Shown piece after piece: positions 53,734-63,404 of a DNA stretch of 64,000 bases (positions are counted from its first letter, which is position 1; each line of letters starts with the position of its first letter). Under the pieces are notes generated by a model. That model worked only from the letters and a program-made list of their open reading frames with translations, ran no database searches and was not told the origin of the DNA. Position numbers and translations under genes: made by a program. Origin of the DNA: Sphingomonadaceae bacterium (GTDB taxonomy: Bacteria; Pseudomonadota; Alphaproteobacteria; Sphingomonadales; Sphingomonadaceae). The stretch is from contig RFPL01000007.1 of the NCBI GenBank assembly GCA_009926135.1, positions 1 to 64,000 of the forward strand, in the 5' to 3' direction.

Positions 53734-55341
53734 TTACTGATTATTCTGCCGGCCAAGGAAGCGCGGGATGCTGATCGACGGACCATCGCCATCGTCCTCA
53801 TCCTCGTCTTCATCCTTGGTGCGCCCCCCGCGTGACAGGTTGGCCATGCGCTCAAACAAGGTAGCGCCGCCGGTTGAAACCCGTGGGGTTTTGACCGCTG
53901 GCTGGATCGGGTCGCCGGCATCGTCATCGCCCGCGCTGCCGGCCTCGCCGCTGTCGCTCGACACCAGACCGCGGCGACGGCCAGGCAATCCGCCGGCAAT
54001 CGGCTGATCTTCCTCAACCAACCGCGAGGCATTGCTCAGCAGATCGTCAGCTTGTGGTGCTGCCGCAGCCGGAGCAGGGGCAGGAGCCGGAGCAGGCTCT
54101 TCTGCTTCCATTTCGAGTTCGAGCGGCTCATCCGCCGCTGCTTCCGGCGCAGTTGGGGCTGTGTCCCAATCGTCGTCGCTGTAGCTCGCAACGGGCGCAG
54201 CGGCTTCAACTTCCGGTTCCGGCTCGGGCGCGGCTGCCGCGACTGGTTCGGGCTCAGGCGCCGGGGCGGGAGTGGCGCGTTCGAACAGCGGCTGCACCGC
54301 CTCGGCCTGCGGACGAACCGGACCGCGTGAGGCAGTCAGGTTGAACGGCCGACTAGCCTCTTCGGCCTGCGAAGCGCTCTGCTCGATCCCGGTGGCAACC
54401 ACCGAAACGCGGATCTTGCCCTGCAGGTCCGGGTTGAAGGCGCTGCCCCAGATGATGTTGGCATTGGGATCGACCAGTTCGCGGATATGGTTCGCGGCTT
54501 CGTCGACTTCGAGCAGCTTCATGTCGTCGCCGCCGATGATCGAGATGATCACGCCCTTTGCGCCCTGCATCGAGACGCCATCGAGCAGCGGGTTGGCAAT
54601 CGCCTTTTCTGCAGCCTCAAGCGCGCGGTTCTCACCGCTGCCCTCGCCCGTGCCCATCATCGCCTTGCCCATTTCGGCCATGACCGAGCGGACGTCAGCA
54701 AAGTCGAGGTTGATCAGACCCGGCATGACCATCAGGTCAGTGATCGAGCGGACGCCCTGCTGCAGCACTTCGTCAGCCAGCAGGAAGGCTTCCTTGAAGG
54801 TGGTTTCGGCCTTCGCCACCAGGAACAGGTTCTGGTTCGGAATGACGATCAGGGTGTCGACGTGCTTCTGCAGCTCCTCGATGCCCGCTTCGGCCGAGCG
54901 CATCCGGCGGGTGCCTTCGAACAGGAACGGCTTGGTCACCACGCCGACAGTCAGCACGCCCTTTTCACGCGCGGCCTTGGCCACGACCGGGGCTGCGCCA
55001 GTGCCGGTGCCGCCGCCCATGCCGGCCGCGATGAAACACATGTGCACGCCATCGAGCGCACGGTCGATCTCCGCCAGCGTTTCCTCAGCCGCGGCCTTGC
55101 CCACTTCGGGGCGCGAGCCGGCACCCAGGCCCTGGGTGATATCCGGGCCCAGCTGGATGCGATGTTCGGCGATGGAATTGTTCAGCGCCTGGGCATCGGT
55201 GTTCGCCACGACGAAATCGACGCCTTCGATCCCGGCGCCGATCATGTTGGCAATGGCGTTACCGCCGGCTCCGCCCACCCCGATTACGGTGATCCGGGGG
55301 CGCAGCTCTTCAACGGCTGGCGGTCCGATATTGATGCTCAT
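53734..55341 (-). CDS. ftsZ: Cell division protein FtsZ
   Basis: FtsZ is the tubulin-like GTPase that forms the division ring. The ATG at 55341 has AGGAG upstream; the product has 535 residues, long for FtsZ. The tubulin signature GGGTGTG is at 109-115, and the conserved core ends near residue 320. An unusually long linker of about 190 residues follows, rich in Pro, Ala and Glu, ending in an acidic run ([12 protein letters not shown]) and the conserved C-terminal peptide [13 protein letters not shown] that binds FtsA. It is the last dcw gene, 136 bp after ftsA, with room for its own promoter. Confidence 0.96.
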   Translation of the reverse strand: MSINIGPPAVEELRPRITVIGVGGAGGNAIANMIGAGIEGVDFVVANTDAQALNNSIAEHRIQLGPDITQGLGAGSRPEVGKAAAEETLAEIDRALDGVHMCFIAAGMGGGTGTGAAPVVAKAAREKGVLTVGVVTKPFLFEGTRRMRSAEAGIEELQKHVDTLIVIPNQNLFLVAKAETTFKEAFLLADEVLQQGVRSITDLMVMPGLINLDFADVRSVMAEMGKAMMGTGEGSGENRALEAAEKAIANPLLDGVSMQGAKGVIISIIGGDDMKLLEVDEAANHIRELVDPNANIIWGSAFNPDLQGKIRVSVVATGIEQSASQAEEASRPFNLTASRGPVRPQAEAVQPLFERATPAPAPEPEPVAAAAPEPEPEVEAAAPVASYSDDDWDTAPTAPEAAADEPLELEMEAEEPAPAPAPAPAAAAPQADDLLSNASRLVEEDQPIAGGLPGRRRGLVSSDSGEAGSAGDDDAGDPIQPAVKTPRVSTGGATLFERMANLSRGGRTKDEDEDEDDGDGPSISIPRFLGRQNNQ

Positions 55342-55477
55342 GGCGCTCTCCTGTCCGGCAAGCGGATGCAATTCTAACAACTATCGTGGTTACTGCACCG
55401 CGAAATCTCAAGTTTCCAACCCGTAACCCTACGTTGTCCACAGTCACCCCAAGGTTTCCGCGGACCTACGCAGGATT

Positions 55478-56758
55478 TCAGAAATACTCCCGGACTGCCC
55501 GGTAGAATTTCCCGACCAGCCCCAGCTTTTCGAAAGTCGTGCTGATCTGCTTGCCCCGCCCGACCTTGCGAATGTCGATCGGATCGGCTGCCGCATAGAG
55601 CACCAGCCCGGCGAGCGTGGAAAAACCCGGCGTTGCATGGGCTTCGGGCAAACCCTTGATGTGGAGTGGCCGGCCGATGCGCACTGGCTTGCCAAGCGCC
55701 GCCTGGGCGTAATCGGCCAGGCCGGCCAGTTCCGCCCCGCCTCCGGTCAGCACAATCTGCTGCCCGCGCTGGCCCGTGAAGCCCAGCGACTTCAATGCGC
55801 GCGACACCTCTTCCATCAACCGGGCAAGCTGCTCGGTGATGACCGAGATCAGCTCGGCGCGCGGGATGCGGTTCTTGTCATCGGCATGGCGGGCAATCGG
55901 CCCGGTCATCTCGTCCCCCGGGGCATTGACCGGGATCATCTCGCGGTGGTCCGACGGGCTGGCGATGGCCGAGCCGTGGACGCATTTCAGGCGCTCGGCC
56001 TGAAACCGGCGAATCCCGAAGGCAGAGGCAATGGCATCGGTCACGTCGCCTGACCCCATCGGGATTGTCACGAGACCAAGCAACATCCCCGATGCATAGA
56101 CCGAGACATTGGTTACTTCCGCGCCGAATTCGACCAGCGCCACGCCCAGGTCGCGCTCTTCTGGGCTAAGGCAGGCATAGCCTGCCGCGATGGGCGAACC
56201 GACTACGGCTTCGACCTGAAGGTGCGCGTTCTGCACCGCTTCGGTGATGTTGCGGATCGGTGCGCCATCCGCCAGCATCACGTGGATATCGACGCCCAGC
56301 CGCTCGGCATGGAGGCCCTTGGGGTCGCTGACCCCGTCCGCCCCGTCGAGCGTGTAGTGCGCCGGCTGGGCGTGGAGCACCATCCGCCCATCAGGCTGGA
56401 TTACCCCTTGTGCCGCAACCAGCAGGTGCTCGATATCGTCTTCCTCGATTCGGCGGCCGCCGATGTCGATTTCAACCTGCGCGACCTGGCTGGCCAGCCC
56501 CGCCCCGGCCGAACCGATCCAGACCGAAGTGACCGCCGTATTGGCCAACTTCTCGGCCCGCTCGACCGCATCGCGGATGGCATATGTCGCGGCCTGCATG
56601 TCGGTCACATAGCCGCGCTTGATCCCCTGGGCAGCGCGGTGGCCGGAACCCAGCACCACCATCTCACCCGTCTCGGTCAGCCCGGCGACCATGGCCGAGA
56701 TGCGAAACGAGCCAATGTTTACCGCTCCAAAGGTGCGGACGATGCGGGGGGTCGCCAT
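55478..56758 (-). CDS. ftsA: Cell division protein FtsA
   Basis: FtsA is an actin-like ATPase that tethers FtsZ to the membrane. The 426-residue protein starts at ATG 56758 and overlaps the ftsQ stop by one base (TGATG). The phosphate-1 region RTFGAVNIGSFRISAMVAGL departs from the usual DIGTTK, as in some alphaproteobacteria, and phosphate-2 VALVEFGAEVTNVSVY is present. The adenosine motif is VLTGGGAELAGL. The C-terminal amphipathic helix is KFYRAVREYF. The gene lies between ftsQ and ftsZ as expected. Confidence 0.94.
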   Translation of the reverse strand: MATPRIVRTFGAVNIGSFRISAMVAGLTETGEMVVLGSGHRAAQGIKRGYVTDMQAATYAIRDAVERAEKLANTAVTSVWIGSAGAGLASQVAQVEIDIGGRRIEEDDIEHLLVAAQGVIQPDGRMVLHAQPAHYTLDGADGVSDPKGLHAERLGVDIHVMLADGAPIRNITEAVQNAHLQVEAVVGSPIAAGYACLSPEERDLGVALVEFGAEVTNVSVYASGMLLGLVTIPMGSGDVTDAIASAFGIRRFQAERLKCVHGSAIASPSDHREMIPVNAPGDEMTGPIARHADDKNRIPRAELISVITEQLARLMEEVSRALKSLGFTGQRGQQIVLTGGGAELAGLADYAQAALGKPVRIGRPLHIKGLPEAHATPGFSTLAGLVLYAAADPIDIRKVGRGKQISTTFEKLGLVGKFYRAVREYF

Positions 56759-57747
56759 CAGTCCTTGTCCCCCTGCTTGGGGGCCTCGGACTTGGCCTTG
56801 GGCGTGACTTCAGTCTTTTTGCTTTCGCTGTCACTCGCGGCAGGCTTGGGCGCCGGCTGCTCGACCGCGTCGGTCCGTCCCGGTACGCGCAGATAGATCC
56901 GGTCACCCGCGCGCATGTCGAAAGCTGCAACCTTGCCGCCCAGCAGGCGGTTCACCCCGTCGAGCCGGGCAAAAGTCATCAGCGCCTTGGCAGACTTTTC
57001 GTCCCCCTCGGGCAGCGCCAGGACCTGGCCGGTCTTGAAGGTAAAGTTCCAGCGGCGATTGCCGATCCATTCGGCTTCGCGCAGTTGCGGCTTGAGCGCC
57101 GGGGCGGCGGACATCAGCTCCTGCAGTGCAACCACCTGCCTGCCGGCACCCGGACCCGAGACGACCAACTTGCCCTTGGCACGGGCCGGCCCGACCACTT
57201 CCAGCTCTTGGCCGGTGGCATCGATCAGCACCAGCTTGTCGGCCTTGCGCAACACGGCAGCCGGCTTGCGTTCGACGATATCGACGACCAGCGAATCCGG
57301 GAGCTGGCGCGATACGCGGGCGTCTTCCACCCAGGACAGCTGGAGCAGCTCCGCGCGCAGCCCATCGACGTCGACCAGTGGCATCGCCCGGTCGCGCTCA
57401 GCGAGGGCGCGTTCGTAGACTTTCAGCTCGTTGAGGTTCTTGACACCGCGAACCTCGACCCGGCGGACTTCAAAGCCCGCATCGCTGGCGACACTGGCCA
57501 GCTGCATTTCCGCCATGGCGGGCACACCGGCAAAACTGGCGACAATCCAGGCCAGCGCCGCAGCAGCGCCAAGGATGACGGCCAGGAAGATCCGCTGCCA
57601 TTGCTCTTCGCTGATCGGCAGCCAGGCCATCGCGGTGCCGATTGCCGAACCGGTTCTGGCGCGGGCAGCACGTACTTGGCGAACCTTGCCTTGCGCGGCA
57701 GCCGCCCGGCGCGCGCCCTTGCCGCCACGCTTGATGGTCTGGCTCAT
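56758..57747 (-). CDS. ftsQ: Cell division protein FtsQ
   Basis: FtsQ is a bitopic divisome protein that links early and late division proteins. The 329-residue product has a basic cytoplasmic N terminus (MSQTIKRGGKGARRAAAAQG), one membrane helix at about residues 52-74 (IFLAVILGAAAALAWIVASF), the POTRA domain starting FEVRRVEVRGVKNLNELKVY and the FtsQ beta domain. It ends with an extra charged tail of about 35 residues (SKKTEVTPKAKSEAPKQ). It overlaps ddl by 4 nt at its start and ftsA by 1 nt at its end. Confidence 0.92.
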   Translation of the reverse strand: MSQTIKRGGKGARRAAAAQGKVRQVRAARARTGSAIGTAMAWLPISEEQWQRIFLAVILGAAAALAWIVASFAGVPAMAEMQLASVASDAGFEVRRVEVRGVKNLNELKVYERALAERDRAMPLVDVDGLRAELLQLSWVEDARVSRQLPDSLVVDIVERKPAAVLRKADKLVLIDATGQELEVVGPARAKGKLVVSGPGAGRQVVALQELMSAAPALKPQLREAEWIGNRRWNFTFKTGQVLALPEGDEKSAKALMTFARLDGVNRLLGGKVAAFDMRAGDRIYLRVPGRTDAVEQPAPKPAASDSESKKTEVTPKAKSEAPKQGDKD

Positions 57748-58700
57748 CGCTTCGCCCCCTGCTTGCGATCACGCTCCGCCAGGGCTTCGGCGATGATCAG
57801 CTCAACCAGTTCACCATATTCGATCCCCAGGTGCCGGGCCTGTTCCGGCACCAGGCTGAGCGGCGTCATCCCCGGCTGGGTATTGGTTTCCAGCACGAAC
57901 AGCCCTTCAACCCCGCGCTCGTCGTCCCAGCGGAAGTCGGTGCGGCTGCAGCCCTTGCAGCCGAGCAGCTGGTGGCAGCGCAAGGCGATATCAAGGCAGG
58001 CCTGGGTGATCTCGGCGGGGATCTCGGCCGGGCAGACGTGTTCGGTCATGCCCTCGGTATACTTGGCGTCGAAATCGTAGAAGCCGGATTTCGGTCGCAG
58101 CTCGGTCACCATCAGCGCCCGGTCACCCAGCACCGCCGTGGTCAATTCGCGCCCGCGGATATAGGGTTCGGCCAACAGGCTATCGAATTCCTGCCAGGGG
58201 CCCTTGCTGTCCTTGCTGATCGGATTGCCGTAATTACCCTCTGCTGTCACGATCGCCACGCCCACCGAGGAACCCTCGTTCACCGGCTTGAGCACATAGG
58301 GCCGCTCCAGCGGATCACGTTTGTATAGTTCGGCGACTGGCACGATCCGCCCGCCTGGCATCGGAACACCATGCGGGACCAGCGCCTGCTTGGTCAGTTC
58401 CTTGTCGATCGCAATGACCGAGGTAACCATGCCCGAATGGGTATAGGTCAGCCCCATCAGGTCCATCAGGCCCTGGACCGAACCATCCTCGCCCGGCGTG
58501 CCGTGCAGCGCATTGAACACGACGTCAGGTTTGGTTGCTGCAAGCTTCGCCGCGACATCGCGGTCCATGTCGATCCGGGTCACGCGGTGGCCGCGTTCCT
58601 CCAGCGCCTTGGCGACGCCCTCCCCGCTCATCAGGCTGACCGGCCGTTCGTTCGACCATCCGCCCATCAGGACCGCTACATGAAGCTTCGGCAGGCTCAC
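57744..58700 (-). CDS. ddl: D-alanine--D-alanine ligase
   Basis: Ddl joins two D-alanines for the peptidoglycan stem peptide. The 318-residue ATP-grasp enzyme has the early motif HVAVLMGGWSNERPVSLMSG, the ATP-binding lid region VLKPVNEGSSVGVAIV and LFVLETNTQPGMTPLSL, which holds the metal-binding Glu and Asn. Start and stop overlap murB and ftsQ by 4 nt each. Location in the dcw cluster favours the DdlB-type copy. Confidence 0.95.
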   Translation of the reverse strand: MSLPKLHVAVLMGGWSNERPVSLMSGEGVAKALEERGHRVTRIDMDRDVAAKLAATKPDVVFNALHGTPGEDGSVQGLMDLMGLTYTHSGMVTSVIAIDKELTKQALVPHGVPMPGGRIVPVAELYKRDPLERPYVLKPVNEGSSVGVAIVTAEGNYGNPISKDSKGPWQEFDSLLAEPYIRGRELTTAVLGDRALMVTELRPKSGFYDFDAKYTEGMTEHVCPAEIPAEITQACLDIALRCHQLLGCKGCSRTDFRWDDERGVEGLFVLETNTQPGMTPLSLVPEQARHLGIEYGELVELIIAEALAERDRKQGAKR

Positions 58701-59593
58701 TTCGACTTACCCACTCGTTGTATTTCCCACTCAAGCTCGACGCCCGACTTTGCCTTGACCCGGCGGCGGACTTCTTCGCCCAGCCCTTCGATGTCGGCGC
58801 TGGTCGCATCGCCCAGGTTGAGCAGGAAGTTGGTGTGCTTCTCGCTGACCTGCGCGCCGCCCTGCTGAAGCCCCCGGCACCCGGCTTCGTCAACCAGCTG
58901 CCAGGCCTTGTGCCCAGCCGGGTTCTTGAAGGTCGATCCCCCGGTCTTGCTGCGCAGCGGCTGGCTGGCCTCGCGGCTAGCGGAAATGCGGTCCATCTCG
59001 GCCTGGATCGCGTCTGACTGGCCGGGCTGGCCGCGAAACCGGGCGGCGACCACAATTGCGCCTTCGGGCAGCTCGGAATGGCGATAGGTGTAGTGCAGGT
59101 CAGCCACCGGCAGGGACACCAGCTCGCCAGAACGCAGCACGACATCGCAATCGACCAGGATGTCCTTCACCTCGCCGCCATAGGCGCCGCCGTTCATCCG
59201 CACGAAGCCGCCGACCGTGCCGGGGATCGAGCGCAGGAATTCAAGGCCGGCAATGCCATTGTCGCGCGCGGTCGAGGAGACGAGGATGCCGCTCGCCCCG
59301 CCACCGCAGTCCAGCGTCAGGTCGTCCAGCCGCTCGACCTTGGCAAAGGCCTTGCCCAAGCGCACCACTACGCCGGGCACACCGCCATCGCGAACGATCA
59401 TGTTGGAGCCCAGGCCGAGCGCCATGACCGGAACGGCCGGGTCCAGCTCACGCAGGAGCGCCTGCAGATCGGCCAGGTCTTTCGGCTCGAACAACCATTC
59501 GGCCGCGCCGCCGGATTTGAACCAGACGAGCGGAGCCAGCGGGGCCGAAGGGGTCAATTTGCCCCGAACATTGGGGAGCGTGGCCGTGCTCAT
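58697..59593 (-). CDS. murB: UDP-N-acetylenolpyruvoylglucosamine reductase MurB
   Basis: MurB reduces the enolpyruvyl group to make UDP-N-acetylmuramate. The 298-residue flavoenzyme shows the FAD-binding motif [20 protein letters not shown] and [17 protein letters not shown], while the catalytic region includes [13 protein letters not shown] (active-site Ser) and [17 protein letters not shown]. This is the shorter type IIa-like MurB usual in alphaproteobacteria. It overlaps murC and ddl by 4 nt at either end. Confidence 0.95.
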   Translation of the reverse strand: MSTATLPNVRGKLTPSAPLAPLVWFKSGGAAEWLFEPKDLADLQALLRELDPAVPVMALGLGSNMIVRDGGVPGVVVRLGKAFAKVERLDDLTLDCGGGASGILVSSTARDNGIAGLEFLRSIPGTVGGFVRMNGGAYGGEVKDILVDCDVVLRSGELVSLPVADLHYTYRHSELPEGAIVVAARFRGQPGQSDAIQAEMDRISASREASQPLRSKTGGSTFKNPAGHKAWQLVDEAGCRGLQQGGAQVSEKHTNFLLNLGDATSADIEGLGEEVRRRVKAKSGVELEWEIQRVGKSK

Positions 59594-61002
59594 CCGCCCG
59601 TCCGAAAGACGCGGATCGTGGCTTCAAGCCCGCCTGCCCACTTGGTGATGTCCCCCGCGCCCAGGCAGACGACCATGTCCCCCGGCTGGGCAACGTTTGC
59701 CAGCTCGGCGGCCAGGGCATCGGCGCTGGCGATCAGCTGGGCCGAGCGGTGGCCGCGCGCCTTGATCCCCTCGACCAAGGCCGCAGAATCGACGCCTTCG
59801 ATCGGTGCTTCGCCAGCGGCATAGACTGGAGCGGCATAGACGATATCGGCATCGTTGAAGGCGGCCTGGAATTCGGCGAGGTGATCGCGCAAACGCGTGA
59901 AACGGTGCGGCTGGACCACGGCGATCACGCGGTTCTGCACCCCTTCGCGCGCGGCGGCGAGGACGGCGCGGATTTCGACCGGGTGGTGGCCATAATCGTC
60001 GATGATGGTGATCCCATCGATTTCGCCGACCTTGGTGAAGCGGCGCTTGACCCCGCCGAACTTGGCAAAGCCGGTCTGAATTACGCTGTCCGCGCAGCCC
60101 ATCTCGACCGCGACGCCGACAGCGGCGAGCGCGTTCTGGACATTGTGGCGGCCGGGCATCGGCAGTTCGATCCCGTCGATCCGGCGCTGCGAGCCGTCGC
60201 GCTGGCGGATCACCACGTCGAAGCGGTTGCCGCCGGGGAATGGCGTCACGTTCTCACCGCGCACGTCGGCCTGGGCGGAGAAGCCGTACGTCACCACGCG
60301 GCGATCCCGGACCTTGGGGATCACCGCCTGGACTTCGGGGTGGTCGATGCACAGCACCGCGCAGCCGTAGAACGGGACGTTCTCGATAAATTCGACGAAA
60401 GCGTCCTTAATCGCGTCGAACGATCCGTAGTGATCGAGGTGTTCGGGATCGATGTTGGTGACGACGGCAATGGTTCCGTCGAGCCGCAGGAACGAGCCGT
60501 CGCTCTCATCCGCTTCGACCACCATCCACTCGCTTTCGCCAAGCCGTGCGTTGGAGCCGTAGGAATTGATGATCCCGCCATTGATGACGGTCGGATCGAC
60601 CCCGCCAGCGTCGAGCAGCGCCGCAACCAGGCTGGTCGTGGTGGTCTTGCCGTGGGTGCCGGCAACGGCGACCGTGCGCTTAAGCCGCATCAGTTCGGCC
60701 AGCATTTCCGCTCGGCGCACCACGGGGACGCGGTGTTCGAGCGCGGCGACGACTTCGGGATTGTCGCGCTTCACAGCGGTTGAAGTGACGACCACGGCGG
60801 CATCGCCCAGGTTCTCGGTCTTGTGGCCGATCATCACCTTGATTCCGCGCGCGCGCAGGCCTTCGACGACATAGCCCTCGGCAATGTCACTGCCTTGCAC
60901 CGTGTAGCCCAGGTTGTGCATCACCTCGGCAATACCGGACATGCCAATCCCGCCGATGCCGACGAAATGGATCGTGCCGATGTCGGTGCCTACGCCCTTC
61001 AT
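59590..61002 (-). CDS. murC: UDP-N-acetylmuramate--L-alanine ligase MurC
   Basis: MurC adds L-alanine to UDP-MurNAc. The 470-residue ligase has the N-terminal substrate domain ([21 protein letters not shown]), the ATP loop [19 protein letters not shown], the central [11 protein letters not shown] and [11 protein letters not shown] motifs and the C-terminal [12 protein letters not shown] typical of MurC. It overlaps murB by 4 nt and follows murG by 12 bp. Confidence 0.96.
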   Translation of the reverse strand: MKGVGTDIGTIHFVGIGGIGMSGIAEVMHNLGYTVQGSDIAEGYVVEGLRARGIKVMIGHKTENLGDAAVVVTSTAVKRDNPEVVAALEHRVPVVRRAEMLAELMRLKRTVAVAGTHGKTTTTSLVAALLDAGGVDPTVINGGIINSYGSNARLGESEWMVVEADESDGSFLRLDGTIAVVTNIDPEHLDHYGSFDAIKDAFVEFIENVPFYGCAVLCIDHPEVQAVIPKVRDRRVVTYGFSAQADVRGENVTPFPGGNRFDVVIRQRDGSQRRIDGIELPMPGRHNVQNALAAVGVAVEMGCADSVIQTGFAKFGGVKRRFTKVGEIDGITIIDDYGHHPVEIRAVLAAAREGVQNRVIAVVQPHRFTRLRDHLAEFQAAFNDADIVYAAPVYAAGEAPIEGVDSAALVEGIKARGHRSAQLIASADALAAELANVAQPGDMVVCLGAGDITKWAGGLEATIRVFRTGG

Positions 61003-61014
61003 GCCTGTCTCATC

Positions 61015-62190
61015 CTAACCAGCCGCCGCCGCGCCGCCAAAGCTGGCGCCGGCAACCGCCGCATCGGCCACCCGGATAACGTCCATCAGCGGCGCGCCGC
61101 CAAAGCTTTCGACAAGGTCCGCCAGATCCTGAACGGCCTTCGGATAGCCGCAATTCCACGCGGCATGGGCGGCATTGCCAAGCGTCTCGGGGCTTTGCGC
61201 GATCGCCAGGATCTGCTTGGCGACTTCGGCGGCGGTGAACTTTTCCTGCCGGATCATCCGTGCGCCGCCGGCGGCACAAATCTCACGCGTGTTGGCGGTC
61301 TGGTGATCGTCGGTCGCGATCGGCAGCGGCACGAGGATCGCCGGACGTCCCACCGCCGTCAGCTCGGCAATCGTCGATGCGCCTGCGCGGCCGATGAACA
61401 GGTGTGTATCGGCCAGCCGTTCGGCCATGTTTTCGAAATAGGTACCAAGTTCGGCCGGGATATCATGCCCGGCATAACGCGCGCGCACCGCCTCGATATC
61501 CTCGGGCCGGCACTGCTGAGTGACCTGCAGGCGGGTGCGCAGCGCCGCTGGCAGCATGGCCAGCGCATCCGGCACGACTTGCGACAGGACGCTGGCCCCC
61601 TGGCTGCCGCCAGTTACCAGAACGCGCAGCAGGCCATCCTCGCTGAATGGCGGGAATGGTTCATCGCGCAGGGCCAGAACTTCGGCCCGGACCGGATTTC
61701 CGACGAGATAGGTCTTCAGCGCGAACTTCGCCTTCAGCCGGTCAACCTGCCGGAAAGCGGTGGCAATCGCGCTAACCCGCTTGGCAAGCAGGCGGTTGAC
61801 CCGGCCCAGCACGGCGTTCTGTTCATGGATCACGCTCGGCACGCCCGTCGCTGTGGCGGCCCACAGCGTCGGGAAGGCGGGATAGCCGCCAAAGCCCACC
61901 ACGCAGGCTGGCTGGAAGCTTTCGAACAGCCGTTCGGCCATGCGCTTGCCTTCCAGGATCGCGGCGATCCCCTTGGGCCAGTGCAGCGGGTTCTTGCCGA
62001 TCCGCCCGGCCGGGAGAATGTGTGTCACCAGGCTGTCAGGCTTGCCCGGCAGCTTGGCGCCGCGAGTGTCAGTCACCAGCGCGACATGATGGCCGCGCCG
62101 TTCAAGCTCAACCGCCAGGGCGAAGGCCGGGATCAGGTGGCCGCCAGTGCCGCCCGCTGCCAGAACGTAATGCCGTGTCGGGCCGGTCAT
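61015..62190 (-). CDS. murG: UDP-GlcNAc transferase MurG
   Basis: MurG adds GlcNAc to lipid I to give lipid II on the inner face of the membrane. The ATG at 62190 overlaps the ftsW stop (ATGA) and gives 391 residues; an upstream frame from 62505 lies inside ftsW. The N-terminal loop is LAAGGTGGHLIPAFALA, followed by CVVGFGGYPAFPTLWAA. The C-terminal donor domain has VTGGSQGASVLSQVVPDAL and IGRAGASTIAELTAVGRPAILVPLP, cited by GRAGASTIAE. The tail of about 40 residues past the family core is rich in Ala and Gly (GASFGGAAAAG). Confidence 0.95.
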   Translation of the reverse strand: MTGPTRHYVLAAGGTGGHLIPAFALAVELERRGHHVALVTDTRGAKLPGKPDSLVTHILPAGRIGKNPLHWPKGIAAILEGKRMAERLFESFQPACVVGFGGYPAFPTLWAATATGVPSVIHEQNAVLGRVNRLLAKRVSAIATAFRQVDRLKAKFALKTYLVGNPVRAEVLALRDEPFPPFSEDGLLRVLVTGGSQGASVLSQVVPDALAMLPAALRTRLQVTQQCRPEDIEAVRARYAGHDIPAELGTYFENMAERLADTHLFIGRAGASTIAELTAVGRPAILVPLPIATDDHQTANTREICAAGGARMIRQEKFTAAEVAKQILAIAQSPETLGNAAHAAWNCGYPKAVQDLADLVESFGGAPLMDVIRVADAAVAGASFGGAAAAG

Positions 62191-63404
62191 TTCCAGGTCC
62201 CTCCCATGTCGCCGATCCGGAAGGCCTCGCGCTCGATAAATGGATTTCGCCGGGTAATCGCCAATAGCAGGCCGACGCCCAGGCACAGTGCAATGGTGGA
62301 TGAGCCGCCGTAGGAAATGAGCGGCAAGGTCATCCCCTTCGACGGGAACAGCTGCAGATTGACCAGGATGTTGATGAAGGCCTGCCCGCCAAGCTGTGCG
62401 GTCAGGCCCGCGGCGGCCAGCGTGGTGAAGAGATCTTCTTCCTTGAGCAGTCGCAGCAGCACGCGCAGCACGATCGCCACATAAAGCGTCACGATGACCA
62501 TGCACATCAGCAGCCCGAACTCTTCGCCGATGACCGAGAAGATGTAGTCGGTATGCGCTTCGGGCAGCGCCATCTTCCGCTTGCCAAGCCAGATGCCGGT
62601 GCCGGTCCAGCCGCCGGAAAGCAGCGTCCGGCTGGCAAGGTCAACCTGGTCGAAGGCAGTGCCGCCGCCAAGGAACGCGTCGATGCGGTTGCGGCCGTTC
62701 TCGTAGAACAGGTAGGCCAGCGTCACTGCGCCAAGCCCGCCAGCGGCAATGATCCCGATCCGCTGGACCGAGATACCAGCCAGCAGGGCCAGGACGAACC
62801 ACACCCCCGCGAACAGGATTGCCGAACCCAGATCCGGCTGAAGCATCAGCAGGCAGACCACCAGCATCATCACCCCGGTGCTTAGCGCCACTACCGGCAG
62901 CTTGGGATCACGCGCCCGCCACGAGAGGATCCAGGCAAGGCAGATAGCGAAGGCCGGCTTGAGGAATTCCGACGGCTGAAGCGAAATGCCCAGGTTGAGC
63001 CAGCGCTTGGCCCCGTTCACAGTCGATCCGACCACTGGGACCAGGAACAGCCCGACCAACATGGCCGCCCCAAGCAGGATGCCAAACCGCCGCGCCATGT
63101 CCTTGGGCAAGGCCGCAGCGCCAGCCATGGCCATCAAACCGAAGAACTGCCAGCGCAGGTGGATGTAGAAGAAATGCAGGTCGTCCAGCTTTATCCGCGC
63201 GGTCGAGAGCCGCTGGGCGCTGGCGGGCGAGGCCGCAGCAACCGCAAGCGTGCCCAGCGCCATCAGCAGCAGGATCAGGCCTAGCAGGACGCGGTCGATC
63301 TCGCGCCACCAGATCGCAAATTCGCTGCGCCTGTTGCGCTGGCGCAGTACGCCCAGCTGCGGAGCCTGCCCGGCGCGCGGCACGAAGGGGGGATGTGTGG
63401 CCAT
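62187..63404 (-). CDS. ftsW: Lipid II polymerase FtsW
   Basis: FtsW is the SEDS-family glycosyltransferase of the septum. The 405-residue integral membrane protein has a soluble N terminus (about 45 residues), then ten hydrophobic helices. Conserved SEDS segments are seen: NLGISLQPSEFLKPAFAICLAW, whose core is LQPSEFLKPA, MLQPDLGSAILFAG and the extracellular loop with PEAHTDYIFSVIGEEFGLL, and GMTLPLISYGGSSTIALCLGVG near the end. The ATG at 63404 overlaps the murD stop by one base. Confidence 0.95.
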   Translation of the reverse strand: MATHPPFVPRAGQAPQLGVLRQRNRRSEFAIWWREIDRVLLGLILLLMALGTLAVAAASPASAQRLSTARIKLDDLHFFYIHLRWQFFGLMAMAGAAALPKDMARRFGILLGAAMLVGLFLVPVVGSTVNGAKRWLNLGISLQPSEFLKPAFAICLAWILSWRARDPKLPVVALSTGVMMLVVCLLMLQPDLGSAILFAGVWFVLALLAGISVQRIGIIAAGGLGAVTLAYLFYENGRNRIDAFLGGGTAFDQVDLASRTLLSGGWTGTGIWLGKRKMALPEAHTDYIFSVIGEEFGLLMCMVIVTLYVAIVLRVLLRLLKEEDLFTTLAAAGLTAQLGGQAFINILVNLQLFPSKGMTLPLISYGGSSTIALCLGVGLLLAITRRNPFIEREAFRIGDMGGTWK

